A stretch of 64,000 bases of DNA, taken from positions 1-64,000 of the forward strand of contig SCRU01000150.1 in NCBI GenBank assembly GCA_004323695.1, written 5' to 3'. Position 1 is the first letter of the stretch; every line of letters starts with the position of its first letter. This document shows, in pieces, positions 35,420-45,627 of the stretch. The position numbers and the translations under genes are program-made. Under the pieces are notes generated by a model. That model had not been told where the DNA came from and ran no database searches. It saw only the letters and a list, made by a program, of their open reading frames with translations. Origin of the DNA: Burkholderiaceae bacterium. Its GTDB lineage: Bacteria; Pseudomonadota; Gammaproteobacteria; Burkholderiales; Burkholderiaceae_C.

Positions 35420-37096
35420 TTAAGCGCGGAACTTGCTGGTAATAGGATACCGCCAATCCTTGCCAAAGCTGCGGTGCGTCACGCGGATGCCCACGGGGGC
35501 CTGGCGCCGCTTGTATTCGTTGATCTTGATCAGGCGCGTGACGCGCTCCACATCGGCGCGCGCAAAGCCGGCGGCGATGATCTCCTCGATGCTCTGGTCG
35601 TTCTCCATGTAGCGTTCCAGAATCGCGTCCAGCACCTCGTACGGCGGCAGGGAATCCTGGTCGGTCTGGTCCGGGCGCAGCTCGGCGCTGGGCGGGCGCG
35701 TAATGATGCGCTCGGGGACGGGATTGGCGCCGGTGCCGTACGGGTCGTGCGCGTTGCGCCAGCGCGCCAGGCGGAACACCGTGGTCTTGGCCAGGTCCTT
35801 GATGGCCGCGAAACCGCCCGCCATGTCGCCGTACAGAGTGCAGTAGCCGGTGGCCAGCTCGCTCTTGTTGCCGGTGGTCAGCACGATGGCGCCGAACTTG
35901 TTGGAAAGCGCCATGAGCAGCGTGCCGCGGATGCGGGCCTGGATGTTTTCCTCGGTCGTGTCGTCCTTCAAACCCTGGAACTCACCTGCCAGACTGGCCT
36001 TGAAGGCTTCGAACATCGGCAGGATGGAAATCTCGTCGTAGCGCACGGCCAGGCGCGCCGCCATCTCGCGCGCGTCGATCCAGCTGATGTCGGCCGTGTA
36101 GGGCGAAGGCATCATCACGGTGCGCACCCGGTCGGGTCCGAGGGCGTCGACAGCGATCGCCAGCACCAGTGCCGAGTCGATGCCGCCCGACAGGCCGAGG
36201 ATCGCGCCCGGGAAGCCGTTCTTGCCGATGTAGTCGCGCACGCCCAGCACCAGCGCGTCCCACAGGTCCGCATCGGGGCCACGCTGCGGGGCCACATTGG
36301 CTACCAATTTGATTGCCAACTTCGACCGCTGCACCTCGACTTCAAACAGTGTTTCCTGAAAACCCGGGGCGCGCCCGGCCACCGAACCATCGGTATTCAA
36401 CGCGAACGAGTAGCCTTCGAACACCACCTCGTCCTGCCCGCCCGCCAGGTGTGCATACACCAGCGGCAGGCCGCAGGCCAGGGCGCGCTGGCGCATCATC
36501 TGCTCGCGCTCGTCGCCCTTGCCCACATGGAATGGCGAGGCGTTGATCACGGCCAGCAGTTCGGCGCCCGCTTCCTTCGCCAGTTGCGCGGGCTCCTCGA
36601 ACCAGGCGTCCTCGCAGATCAGCAGGCCCACGCTGAGCCGCTCCACCCCTTCGCCCACCTGGAACACGCACACGCCCTGGCCCGGCGTGAAGTAGCGGCG
36701 CTCATCGAACACCTGGTAGTTGGGCAGCTCACGCTTGGCATAGGTCTCCAGCACGCGGCCCTCGCTGAGCACACTGGCCGCGTTGTGCCGGTGCGGCACC
36801 GCCACCGACCGGCTGCGCACGTCTCCGCCCGTCGGATGGCCAACCACGACTACCAGGCCTTTTAACCCGGCGAGTTCGCGGGCCACCGTTTTCACGGCAT
36901 CATCGCAGGCAGCGATGAAGGCGGGGCGCAGGAACAGGTCCTCCGCCGCGTAGCCGCAAATCGACAGTTCCGGTGTCAGCACCAGCCGGGCGCCACCAGC
37001 GTAGGCGAGTCGCGCGGCGTCGATGATTTTTTGTGCGTTGCCGGTCAAGTCGCCCACGACAAAGTTGAGCTGCGCCACACAGATTTTGAGAGTCAT
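35420..37096 (-). CDS. nadE: Glutamine-dependent NAD+ synthetase
   Basis: N-terminal nitrilase domain plus C-terminal GLSGGIDSALVLAIAVDALGPDRVRTVMMPSPYT. Confidence 0.95.
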   Translation of the reverse strand: MTLKICVAQLNFVVGDLTGNAQKIIDAARLAYAGGARLVLTPELSICGYAAEDLFLRPAFIAACDDAVKTVARELAGLKGLVVVVGHPTGGDVRSRSVAVPHRHNAASVLSEGRVLETYAKRELPNYQVFDERRYFTPGQGVCVFQVGEGVERLSVGLLICEDAWFEEPAQLAKEAGAELLAVINASPFHVGKGDEREQMMRQRALACGLPLVYAHLAGGQDEVVFEGYSFALNTDGSVAGRAPGFQETLFEVEVQRSKLAIKLVANVAPQRGPDADLWDALVLGVRDYIGKNGFPGAILGLSGGIDSALVLAIAVDALGPDRVRTVMMPSPYTADISWIDAREMAARLAVRYDEISILPMFEAFKASLAGEFQGLKDDTTEENIQARIRGTLLMALSNKFGAIVLTTGNKSELATGYCTLYGDMAGGFAAIKDLAKTTVFRLARWRNAHDPYGTGANPVPERIITRPPSAELRPDQTDQDSLPPYEVLDAILERYMENDQSIEEIIAAGFARADVERVTRLIKINEYKRRQAPVGIRVTHRSFGKDWRYPITSKFRA

Positions 37097-37103
37097 AGGA
37101 ACA

Positions 37104-38360
37104 GTGAAAAGCGATTCAAACGATTATGTCATCCGGGTGTTTTCCTCGCCGCTGGAGGTGGGCGCCGCCGACTGGAACGCCCTGCTGTCGCGCCAGCCCG
37201 AGGCCAACCCCTTCATGCGCCACGAATACCTCGCCGCGCTGCACGAGAGCGGCAGCGCGGCACCACAAACCGGCTGGACGCCACGCTTTTTCACGCTGTG
37301 GCAGCGCCAAGCGCTGGTCGCCGCCTGCGCGCTGTACCTCAAGGATCACTCCTACGGCGAATATGTGTTCGACTGGGCCTGGGCCAACGCCTACGAGCAG
37401 CATGGCCTCGCGTACTACCCGAAGGCCGTGCTCGCGTCGCCCTTCACGCCGGTGCCCGGTGCGCGCCTGCTGGCGTGCGACGCGCCCGCACGCCATGCCC
37501 TGCTCAAAGCGCTGGTGCACTGGTGCGGCGAGCAACGACTGTCATCGCTGCATTTGCTGTTCATCGGCGAGGCGGATGTCGCGGCTTGCGAACAAGCCGG
37601 ACTCATGCTGCGCCACACGGTGCAATTCCATTGGACCAATTTGCCCTCCACGCCCGACGACGAAACGGGGTATCGTGATTTCGACCACTTCCTCGCCGGC
37701 CTGAGCCAGGACAAGCGCAAGAAAATCCGCCACGAACGTCGCAAGGTGGCGCAGGCGGGGGTCGGCTTCCGCTGGTCACTGGGGCGTGACATCAGCCCAG
37801 ACGACTGGGACTTTTTCTACCGCTGCTACGAGCGCACCTACTACGAGCATGGCAACGCGCCGTATCTGAGCCGCGACTTCTTCCGGCGCATGGCCGACAC
37901 CATGCCGGAGAACTGGCTGCTGTTCGTGGCCGAGCGCGGCGGCATGCCCATCGCTACCAGTTTGATAGCTGTCAGCGGAGATCCGGAAAGGGCAACCGGC
38001 CCATCTGGCTCACAAATGGCCGGCGAAGCGGGCGCGCGTGTCGCGTACGGCCGTTACTGGGGCGCGCTCGAGCGCGTAGACTGCCTGCATTTCGAAGCCT
38101 GCTACTACCAGCCGCTGCAGTGGTGCATGGAACATGGCGTGCAGCGCTTCGAGGGCGGCGCCCAGGGCGAGCACAAGATGGCGCGCGCCCTGCTGCCGGT
38201 CAGGACCACCAGCGCGCACTGGCTGGCGCACCCGGCCTTCGCCGACGCGGTGGAGCGCTTTCTGGCGCGCGAAGGCGAAGGCATTGAGCACTATATGGAG
38301 GACTTGGCGCGCCGCAGCCCGTTCAAGCGGGCCAGCACCGGCAACGCCGGCTCCACTTGA
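37104..38360 (+). CDS. GNAT/FemAB-like (peptidogalycan biosynthesis-type) protein
   Basis: From GTG 37104; FLAGLSQDKRKKIRHERRKVAQAGVGFRW...LHFEACYYQPLQWCMEHGVQRFEGGAQGEHKMARALLPV. Confidence 0.85.
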   Translation: MKSDSNDYVIRVFSSPLEVGAADWNALLSRQPEANPFMRHEYLAALHESGSAAPQTGWTPRFFTLWQRQALVAACALYLKDHSYGEYVFDWAWANAYEQHGLAYYPKAVLASPFTPVPGARLLACDAPARHALLKALVHWCGEQRLSSLHLLFIGEADVAACEQAGLMLRHTVQFHWTNLPSTPDDETGYRDFDHFLAGLSQDKRKKIRHERRKVAQAGVGFRWSLGRDISPDDWDFFYRCYERTYYEHGNAPYLSRDFFRRMADTMPENWLLFVAERGGMPIATSLIAVSGDPERATGPSGSQMAGEAGARVAYGRYWGALERVDCLHFEACYYQPLQWCMEHGVQRFEGGAQGEHKMARALLPVRTTSAHWLAHPAFADAVERFLAREGEGIEHYMEDLARRSPFKRASTGNAGST

Positions 38361-38539
38361 TGCGATGCGGAAAACCAGCCCGGTGCCTCGGTAAAAACCC
38401 CGAGACCGCGCGTCGCCAAGGAGACGAAAACGAGGACAGTGTTCTCTAAAACCAACTTGAAACTGCGCGCCGTGATGGACAAAGCTGCTAATGTCAGCCC
38501 CATGACAACATCCCGGCGCAAGGCGCCTGCACCGACCTG

Positions 38540-39343
38540 ATGACCGCAGCCACGGCACGCCCCCAGACAACTGAAAACCGCCCCGATCTGGCGCCACCCA
38601 GCCATTGGCTGCTGGCCATGGAGTTTCGGGCCTTCTGGGAGTTTGGCGCGGTGCTGCCGGCGTGGCCCATGCTGCAGCGCGCGCCCGGCGGCGACGGCCA
38701 CCCCGTCATTGTGTTTCCGGGCCTGGGCGCCAACGACGCCTCCACCGTGCCGCTGCGTCGCTATCTGGGCAGCCTCGGCTATGACGCCGCCGGCTGGAAC
38801 CAGGGCTTCAACTTCGGCCCGCGCGCGGGGGTGCTGGGCGCGGCGCGCCGGCAGGTGGAAGATACCTTCCAGAGCGCCGGCAGAAAGGTCAGCCTGATCG
38901 GCTGGAGCCTGGGCGGCGTGTACGCGCGCGAACTCGCGAAGCTGCTGCCGCACATGGTGCGGGGCGTGATCACGCTGGGCACGCCGTTTGCCGGGCCGCC
39001 CAGGAGCACGAACGCCTGGCGCATCTACGAGTTCACGAGCGGCCACAATATTGAGATGGAGTCACGCGACTATGACTTGCCTGCGCCGCCGCCGGTGCCC
39101 ACCACCTCGGTGTATTCACGCAGCGATGGCATCGTGGCGTGGCAGGGCAGCATCCAGGCACCCAGCCATGCCAATCCGGACACTGAAAACGTCGAAGTCA
39201 TCGCCAGCCACGTGGGCCTGGGCTTGAATCCCAGCGCCTGGTGGGTCGTGGCCGACCGGCTCTCGCAGGCCGAAGGTGAATGGAAACCCTTTGAGCGCAG
39301 GCGCGGCCTGCACGGGCTGATTTTTCCCGATCCGCAGCGCTGA
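38540..39343 (+). CDS. alpha/beta hydrolase
   Basis: HPVIVFPGLGANDASTVPLRRYLGSLGYDAAGWNQGFNFGPR...LIGWSLGGVYARELAK (GxSxG). Confidence 0.85.
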   Translation: MTAATARPQTTENRPDLAPPSHWLLAMEFRAFWEFGAVLPAWPMLQRAPGGDGHPVIVFPGLGANDASTVPLRRYLGSLGYDAAGWNQGFNFGPRAGVLGAARRQVEDTFQSAGRKVSLIGWSLGGVYARELAKLLPHMVRGVITLGTPFAGPPRSTNAWRIYEFTSGHNIEMESRDYDLPAPPPVPTTSVYSRSDGIVAWQGSIQAPSHANPDTENVEVIASHVGLGLNPSAWWVVADRLSQAEGEWKPFERRRGLHGLIFPDPQR

Positions 39344-39442
39344 CCCCCACCGCGAGCTACCGCGTCCAGACAGCCGCTTGCGCTGGCGCCGAATCCGCGA
39401 TTGCTTTGCTTTCTATAGCCACTTTGTCAATACCGGCAAGGG

Positions 39443-40014
39443 CTACATACCTTTTTCGTAGGTCACTGGCGCCTGCGCGCGTGCCTTCGCCTGGTAGCTC
39501 GCAATGCCATCCATGATTTCCTTCCTGGCGGCATCGACGCCTTCCCAGCCCAGAATCTTCACCCACTTGCCAGGCTCCAGATCCTTGTAATGCTCGAAGA
39601 AGTGGGCGATGGTGTTCAGTCGCGCCGGGTTCAGATCCTCGGGCTTTTGCCACTGCGTGTAGATCGACAGGATCTTGTCGATCGGCACCGCCAGCACCTT
39701 GCCGTCGTCGCCGGCCTCGTCCTGCATCTTCAATATGCCGAGCGGGCGGCAGGTCACCACCACCCCGGGAATCAGCGGCACCGGCGTGATCACGAGCACG
39801 TCCACCGGGTCGCCGTCGCCGCTCAAGGTGCGCGGCACGTAGCCGTAATTGGTGGGGTAATGCATGGACGTGCTCATGAAGCGGTCCACGAAGATGGCAT
39901 CCGTCTCCTTGTCCACCTCGTATTTGACGGGATCGGCGTTCATCGGAATCTCGATGATCACGTTGAAGGCGTCCGGCGCGTTTTTGCCGGGGGTTACTCT
40001 GTCCAGGGCCATGG
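39443..40014 (-). CDS. ppa: Soluble inorganic pyrophosphatase
   Basis: [59 protein letters not shown]. Confidence 0.96.
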
Positions 40015-40257
40015 TGGTGTCTCGGGTTGGAAATAAATCAGGAAATTTTCCTAGGATTAACCCTGATTTTACCGGCACACCCATTGCTTTATCGACCCTG
40101 TGATCGTCCCGACAAACTTTTCCGCTTATATTTCCGGCGTTGGCCAATCGACTCCACCGTGGCTGTGCTGGACTGGGGTAGCGAGGAAGCAACGCAGCGG
40201 GGGCACCGCTTGCGTGCTGCCCCCACCCGGCGACAACAACGAGCAGGAGAAATTTTT

Positions 40258-42321
40258 ATGAATGGCAACATGGCGCTGATCCTGGCGCTTGTCTGCGGGC
40301 TGATTGCCGTGGCGTACGGCATCTGGGCGCGCAGCTGGATTCTTTCGCAGGACGCAGGCAATGCGCGGATGCAGGAAATTGCAGCCGCGATCCAGACCGG
40401 CGCGGCCGCCTACCTCGCGCGGCAGTACCGCACCATTGCGATCGTCGGCGTCGTGCTGGCGATCCTGATCGGCATTTTTCTGGACGTGAAGACCGCGATC
40501 GGCTTCATCGCGGGCGCGGTGCTGTCCGGCGCCTGCGGCTTCATCGGCATGAACGTCTCCGTGCGCGCGAACGTGCGCACCGCGCAGGCGGCCACGCGCG
40601 GCATGGGCCCGGCGCTGGACGTCGCGTTCCGCGGCGGCGCGATCACCGGCATGCTGGTGGTGGGCCTGGGCCTGCTCGGCGTGACCTGCTTCTACTGGTT
40701 CCTGACCGCTGGCGGCGCGGCGGGCACAGCGCTCGGCGCGGAACTGACCCCGCTGATCGGCTTCGCGTTCGGCGCGTCGCTCATCTCGATCTTCGCGCGT
40801 CTGGGCGGCGGCATCTTCACCAAGGGCGCCGACGTCGGCGCGGATCTGGTCGGCAAGGTCGAGGCCGGCATCCCCGAAGACGACCCGCGCAACCCGGCGG
40901 TGATTGCCGACAACGTGGGCGACAACGTCGGTGACTGTGCCGGCATGGCGGCCGACCTGTTCGAGACCTACGCGGTCACGCTGATCGCCACCATCGTGCT
41001 CGGCGTGCTGCTGATCGCGAACGCCGGCGCGCAGGCGGCGGTCTATCCACTCGCGCTCGGCGCGGTCTCCATCGTCGCCTCCATCATCGGCTGCTTCTTC
41101 GTGAAGGCATCGCCCGGCATGAAGAACGTGATGCCGGCGTTGTACCGTGGCCTGGCCGTGGCCGGCGTGCTGTCGCTCGTCGCGTTCTACTTCGTCACGA
41201 CCTGGCTGATGCCGGACAACGCGGTGGCCGCCAGCGGCAGTCAGCTGCGGCTGTTCGGCGCCTGCGTGGTCGGCCTGGTGCTGACCGGTGCGCTGGTCTG
41301 GATCACCGAGTACTACACCGGCACGCAATATGCTCCGGTGCGCCATATCGCACAGGCATCCACCACCGGGCACGGCACCAACATCATCGCCGGCCTGGGC
41401 GTGTCGATGCGTTCCACCGCCTGGCCGGTCGTCTGTGTCTGCATCGCGATCGGCGTCTCGTACCAGCTCGCCGGCCTGTATGGCATTGCGGTCGCCGCGA
41501 CCTCGATGCTCTCGATGGCCGGCATCGTGGTCGCGCTCGACGCGTACGGTCCGATCACCGACAACGCCGGCGGCATCGCCGAGATGAGCGAGATGCCCAG
41601 CAGCGTGCGCGACATCACCGACCCGCTGGACGCGGTCGGCAACACCACCAAGGCAGTGACCAAGGGCTACGCGATCGGTTCCGCCGGTCTGGCGGCGCTG
41701 GTGCTGTTCGCCGACTACACGCACAAGCTCGAGTCGTTCGGCCAGACCATCGACTTCAACCTGTCGGACCCGATGGTGATCATCGGCCTGATCATCGGCG
41801 GGCTGATTCCCTATCTGTTCGGCGCGATGGCGATGGAAGCCGTGGGCCGCGCTGCCGGCGCCGTGGTGGTTGAAGTACGGCGCCAATTCCGCGACATCAA
41901 GGGCATCATGGATGGTTCGGGCAAGCCCGAGTACGGCAAGGCAGTGGACATGCTGACCTCGGCGGCCATCAAGGAAATGATGATCCCCAGCCTGCTGCCC
42001 GTGGTGGTGCCGATTCTGGTCGGCCTGATCCTCGGCCCGAAGGCGCTGGGTGGCCTCCTGATGGGTACGATCGTGACCGGCCTGTTCGTCGCGATCTCGA
42101 TGTGCACCGGCGGCGGCGCCTGGGACAACGCGAAGAAGTACATCGAGGACGGCAACTTCGGCGGCAAGGGCTCGGAAGCGCACAAGGCGGCCGTGACCGG
42201 CGATACCGTCGGCGACCCGTACAAGGACACGGCCGGCCCGGCGGTGAACCCGCTGATCAAAATCATCAACATCGTCGCGCTGTTGATCGTGCCGCTCGTG
42301 ATCCACTTCCACGGCGGCTGA
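40258..42321 (+). CDS. hppA: Membrane-bound proton-pumping pyrophosphatase, predicted K+-independent type
   Basis: [74 protein letters not shown]. Confidence 0.95.
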   Translation: MNGNMALILALVCGLIAVAYGIWARSWILSQDAGNARMQEIAAAIQTGAAAYLARQYRTIAIVGVVLAILIGIFLDVKTAIGFIAGAVLSGACGFIGMNVSVRANVRTAQAATRGMGPALDVAFRGGAITGMLVVGLGLLGVTCFYWFLTAGGAAGTALGAELTPLIGFAFGASLISIFARLGGGIFTKGADVGADLVGKVEAGIPEDDPRNPAVIADNVGDNVGDCAGMAADLFETYAVTLIATIVLGVLLIANAGAQAAVYPLALGAVSIVASIIGCFFVKASPGMKNVMPALYRGLAVAGVLSLVAFYFVTTWLMPDNAVAASGSQLRLFGACVVGLVLTGALVWITEYYTGTQYAPVRHIAQASTTGHGTNIIAGLGVSMRSTAWPVVCVCIAIGVSYQLAGLYGIAVAATSMLSMAGIVVALDAYGPITDNAGGIAEMSEMPSSVRDITDPLDAVGNTTKAVTKGYAIGSAGLAALVLFADYTHKLESFGQTIDFNLSDPMVIIGLIIGGLIPYLFGAMAMEAVGRAAGAVVVEVRRQFRDIKGIMDGSGKPEYGKAVDMLTSAAIKEMMIPSLLPVVVPILVGLILGPKALGGLLMGTIVTGLFVAISMCTGGGAWDNAKKYIEDGNFGGKGSEAHKAAVTGDTVGDPYKDTAGPAVNPLIKIINIVALLIVPLVIHFHGG

Positions 42322-42444
42322 AAACGATCGCCACGGCATGCCGCGCTGACGAAGCGGCGAACGCATTGACTGGAATTGGCGCGGATGCCGCCGGCGTCGA
42401 TGTGCCGTTGCACTAGTCTCGCGGCCGAATACCTTGCCAACAGG

Positions 42445-42469
42445 AAAACCCGCCTCGCGCGGGTTTTTT
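42445..42469 (+). terminator. Intrinsic terminator
   Basis: AAAACCCGC-CTCGC-GCGGGTTTT followed by further T. Confidence 0.85.
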
Positions 42470-42695
42470 AATCCCTCTCGTGATCTGACTTCGAGCGCAG
42501 GCGCGAGACACCGCTCTGAAGCAGCCCCGCTCGAATGGCACGGGGAGGCTCCAACATCTGCGCCGCAACTATCTGCCCGGCCGCCGCCAACAATACCGGA
42601 CAGGCCACCAAATTCACGGTGAGGTCCGCCAGCCAACCCTGGTAAGGAGTAGGATTCTCAAGTGTTGCTGACGCACCCGAATTAGGAGATTTGAC

Positions 42696-43169
42696 ATGTC
42701 CAGGACAGTTCATTTGAAAGTCAACGGCCAGCCGCACGACGTCTCGGTCGAGCCTGGAACCATGCTGCTCTACGTGTTGCGAGACAACCTCGGACTGCAC
42801 GGACCGAAGTTCGGCTGCGGCTTGTCGCAGTGCGGCGCATGCACAATCCACCTGAACGGGCAGGCGATTCATTCGTGCGTGTTGCCGGTGGAGGCAGCGG
42901 CAGGTCACGAAATCACCACGCTCGAAGGGCTCGGCACGATTGACCGTCCGGATCCGCTGCAGAAGGCGTTCATCGATGAGCAGGCCGTGCAGTGCGGGTA
43001 CTGCATCAACGGCATGATCATGACGGCCAAGGCGCTGCTGAAGGCGAAACCGCATCCGACGCGGGACGACATCAAGCAGGCGCTGGACGGCAACCTGTGC
43101 CGTTGTGGCACGCATATGCGCATCGTCCGCGCCATCGAGCGGGCCGCCAAGGCGGGAGAACCGGCATGA
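42696..43169 (+). CDS. (2Fe-2S)-binding subunit of a molybdenum hydroxylase (isoquinoline 1-oxidoreductase alpha-like)
   Basis: LRDNLGLHGPKFGCGLSQCGACTIHLNGQAIHSC...QCGYCINGMIM...LCRCGTHMRI. Confidence 0.94.
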   Translation: MSRTVHLKVNGQPHDVSVEPGTMLLYVLRDNLGLHGPKFGCGLSQCGACTIHLNGQAIHSCVLPVEAAAGHEITTLEGLGTIDRPDPLQKAFIDEQAVQCGYCINGMIMTAKALLKAKPHPTRDDIKQALDGNLCRCGTHMRIVRAIERAAKAGEPA

Positions 43170-45511
43170 ATACGCTGGATCATGATGGGATCGACAGGGT
43201 GGAACCGGCTGGTCTCGGCGCCAGCCGCCGCGCGTTCCTCAAGACTTCGGGAGGCCTGGTGCTGGGCTTCAGTCTGTTCGCACCGGCGGCGGCCATGGCT
43301 GCGACGCGTGAATTGCCGTTGGATACGAGTGTTGCCGCGATGAGCGGCACCGGCCCGTTCCCGGCGGTGGATCCGGCCAGGCTGGATGCGTGGATCGCAA
43401 TCCATCCGGACAACACCGCGACGCTGTTCACGGGCAAGGTGGAACAGGGCAACGGTTCGCCAAACGCGCTGCTGCAAATCGCCGCCGACGAGCTGGACTT
43501 CCCGTTCGATCGCTTTTACCTCGTGATGGGTTCGACGACCGAGACGGTCGATCAAGGACCGTCCTACGGCAGCATGGCCGTGCGTTACGCGGGGCCGCAG
43601 ATCCAGCACGCTGCGGCGGCCGGCCGCCAGGTGCTGCTCGACATGGCCAGCAAGCACTTCGGCGTGCCGGTGGACCAACTGGTAGCAAGCGCGGGCGTCA
43701 TCACCGTCGCGGGCGCGTCGGGCAAATCCATCACTTACGGAAACCTCGTGGGCGGCAAACGCCTCGACGTGACCATTGGCGCCAGCGGCAAGACCTTTGG
43801 CATGAAGGTGGCACCCAATGCCAAACTCAAGGACCCGTCCAAGTACACCGTGATCGGGACCTCGGTACCGCGCAAGGACATTCCCGGCAAGACGACAGGC
43901 CAGTTCACGTTCATGCAGGACGTGAAGGTGCCCGGCATGCTGCACGGCCGCGTCGTGCGCCCGTACGGCGTCGGCGCGAAACTTTTGAAGGTCGATGAAA
44001 CCGGCCTCAGGGACATCCCCGGCTTCGTGCAAATCGTGCGCCAGGGCAACTTTCTCGGCGTGGTGGCGCAAACCGAGTGGGGCGCGATCCAGGCGGCGCA
44101 GAAGCTGGGCTCCAAACTCAATCGCAAGGGGCCGGACGACGGCCTGGCGAAGTGGTCGGACTGGAATGGCCTCGCCGCGACCGATGAGGTCTGGGACGCG
44201 GTGCGCAAGGCGCCCGGCAAGGCGCAGTCCGTGGCCAGCCATGGCGATGTCGACAAGGCGCTCCAGTCTGCCGAACACACGCTCAAAGCCACGTATCTGA
44301 CGCCGTTCGAGACCCATGGTTCGATCGGCCCGGAGTGCGCCATTGCCGACGTCAGCAAGGACAAGGCCATTGTCTGGGGCGGCACGCAGATGCCGCATCA
44401 GGCGCAGCGCGATCTGGCCGAGCTGTTGGGTTTTCCGGTCGATCAGGTCGAAATTCGTTGGATCGAAGCATCGGGCCAATACGGGCGCAATGGCCTGGAG
44501 CACGTGATGGCGGATGCCGTCATCATGTCGCGGGCCGTGGGCCGGCCGGTGCGGGTGCAGTGGATGCGCTGGGACTCGCACGGCTGGGATCCGAAGGAGC
44601 CGCCAATCGTCCAGGACCTTGAGGGGGCGCTCGACGCGCAAGGCAATGTCACGGCCTGGCGTCACCACATGTGGGTACCAACGTTCTCGAACACTCGCCT
44701 GCTTCCTTCGGAGTTGATCGGCAAGCCGGTCGGCACGGAGAATCTCGGCAACGCCGCGATCGGCTACGAGTACACGTTCGACAACGCGGATGTGTCTTCC
44801 CACAACGAGAGCCGTGTCGGGGTGATCACGGCGTGGATGCGCGCGCCCGGTCAGTTCGAGACCACCTTCGCGATGGAAGCCTTCATCGACGAGCTGGCGG
44901 CGGCGGCGAAGCAGGATCCGCTGGAATTCCGGCTCAAGTACCTCAAGGAACCGCGCACCGTCGGGGTGCTGAAGGCCGCCGCGAAGCGCTATGGTTGGCA
45001 GCCGCGTGCGGCGTTCAGCGCCGGCAAGCAGAGTAGCCGCATGGCCAGGGGCCGTGGCATCGCGTGGGTCAACCGCGACGACAGCCTGGTGGCGACCATC
45101 GCGGACGTCGAAGTCGATCAGACGACCGGCGAGATTCGCGTCGTGCGCGTCGTCGTCGCGCACGACAACGGCCTGGTCATCAGCCCGGACGGCATGCACA
45201 ACCAGATCGAGGGCAACATCATCCAGTCGATCAGTCGCACGTTGCACGAGGAAGTGACCTTCAACCACGCGCACGTCACCAGTCGCGACTGGGCGAGCTA
45301 CCCGATCCTGCGTTTCCACGAGATTCCGGACAGCATCGATATCGTGCTGGTGAACAACGATCCCAAGTTCATGTCCACCGGCGGCGGCGAACCGTCGACC
45401 TGCCCGACGGCCGCAGTCATCAGCAACGCCGTCTACGACGCGGTGGGGGTGCGCCTGCGCCAGAGACCGTTCCGGCCCGAGCGGGTCAAGGAAGCCATGA
45501 GCGCGGTGTAG
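43166..45511 (+). CDS. Xanthine dehydrogenase-family molybdopterin-binding subunit (isoquinoline 1-oxidoreductase beta-like), Tat signal
   Basis: SRRAFLKTSGGLVLGFSLFAPAAAMA Tat-like signal; ATLFTGKVEQGNGSPNALLQIAADELDFP; GGGEPSTCPTAAVISNAVYDAVGVRLRQRPFRPERV. Confidence 0.93.
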   Translation: MNTLDHDGIDRVEPAGLGASRRAFLKTSGGLVLGFSLFAPAAAMAATRELPLDTSVAAMSGTGPFPAVDPARLDAWIAIHPDNTATLFTGKVEQGNGSPNALLQIAADELDFPFDRFYLVMGSTTETVDQGPSYGSMAVRYAGPQIQHAAAAGRQVLLDMASKHFGVPVDQLVASAGVITVAGASGKSITYGNLVGGKRLDVTIGASGKTFGMKVAPNAKLKDPSKYTVIGTSVPRKDIPGKTTGQFTFMQDVKVPGMLHGRVVRPYGVGAKLLKVDETGLRDIPGFVQIVRQGNFLGVVAQTEWGAIQAAQKLGSKLNRKGPDDGLAKWSDWNGLAATDEVWDAVRKAPGKAQSVASHGDVDKALQSAEHTLKATYLTPFETHGSIGPECAIADVSKDKAIVWGGTQMPHQAQRDLAELLGFPVDQVEIRWIEASGQYGRNGLEHVMADAVIMSRAVGRPVRVQWMRWDSHGWDPKEPPIVQDLEGALDAQGNVTAWRHHMWVPTFSNTRLLPSELIGKPVGTENLGNAAIGYEYTFDNADVSSHNESRVGVITAWMRAPGQFETTFAMEAFIDELAAAAKQDPLEFRLKYLKEPRTVGVLKAAAKRYGWQPRAAFSAGKQSSRMARGRGIAWVNRDDSLVATIADVEVDQTTGEIRVVRVVVAHDNGLVISPDGMHNQIEGNIIQSISRTLHEEVTFNHAHVTSRDWASYPILRFHEIPDSIDIVLVNNDPKFMSTGGGEPSTCPTAAVISNAVYDAVGVRLRQRPFRPERVKEAMSAV

Positions 45512-45627
45512 TTGCCAGGCGCATTCTGATGGCGCGCGCCTTCATCACCGGCGCCGCCGGCCGCGCCACGCCGACGCCTTGACCCGGGCACGCAGCCACG
45601 GCGCCGCATTGGGGCAAAATCACACTC

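Noticed and set aside
40126-42636. 836-aa minus-strand ORF opposite hppA
   Set aside because: Antisense artefact; Arg/His/Asp-rich low-complexity translation
42905-45319. 804-aa minus-strand ORF opposite the molybdenum hydroxylase
   Set aside because: Antisense artefact of high GC; no recognisable motif
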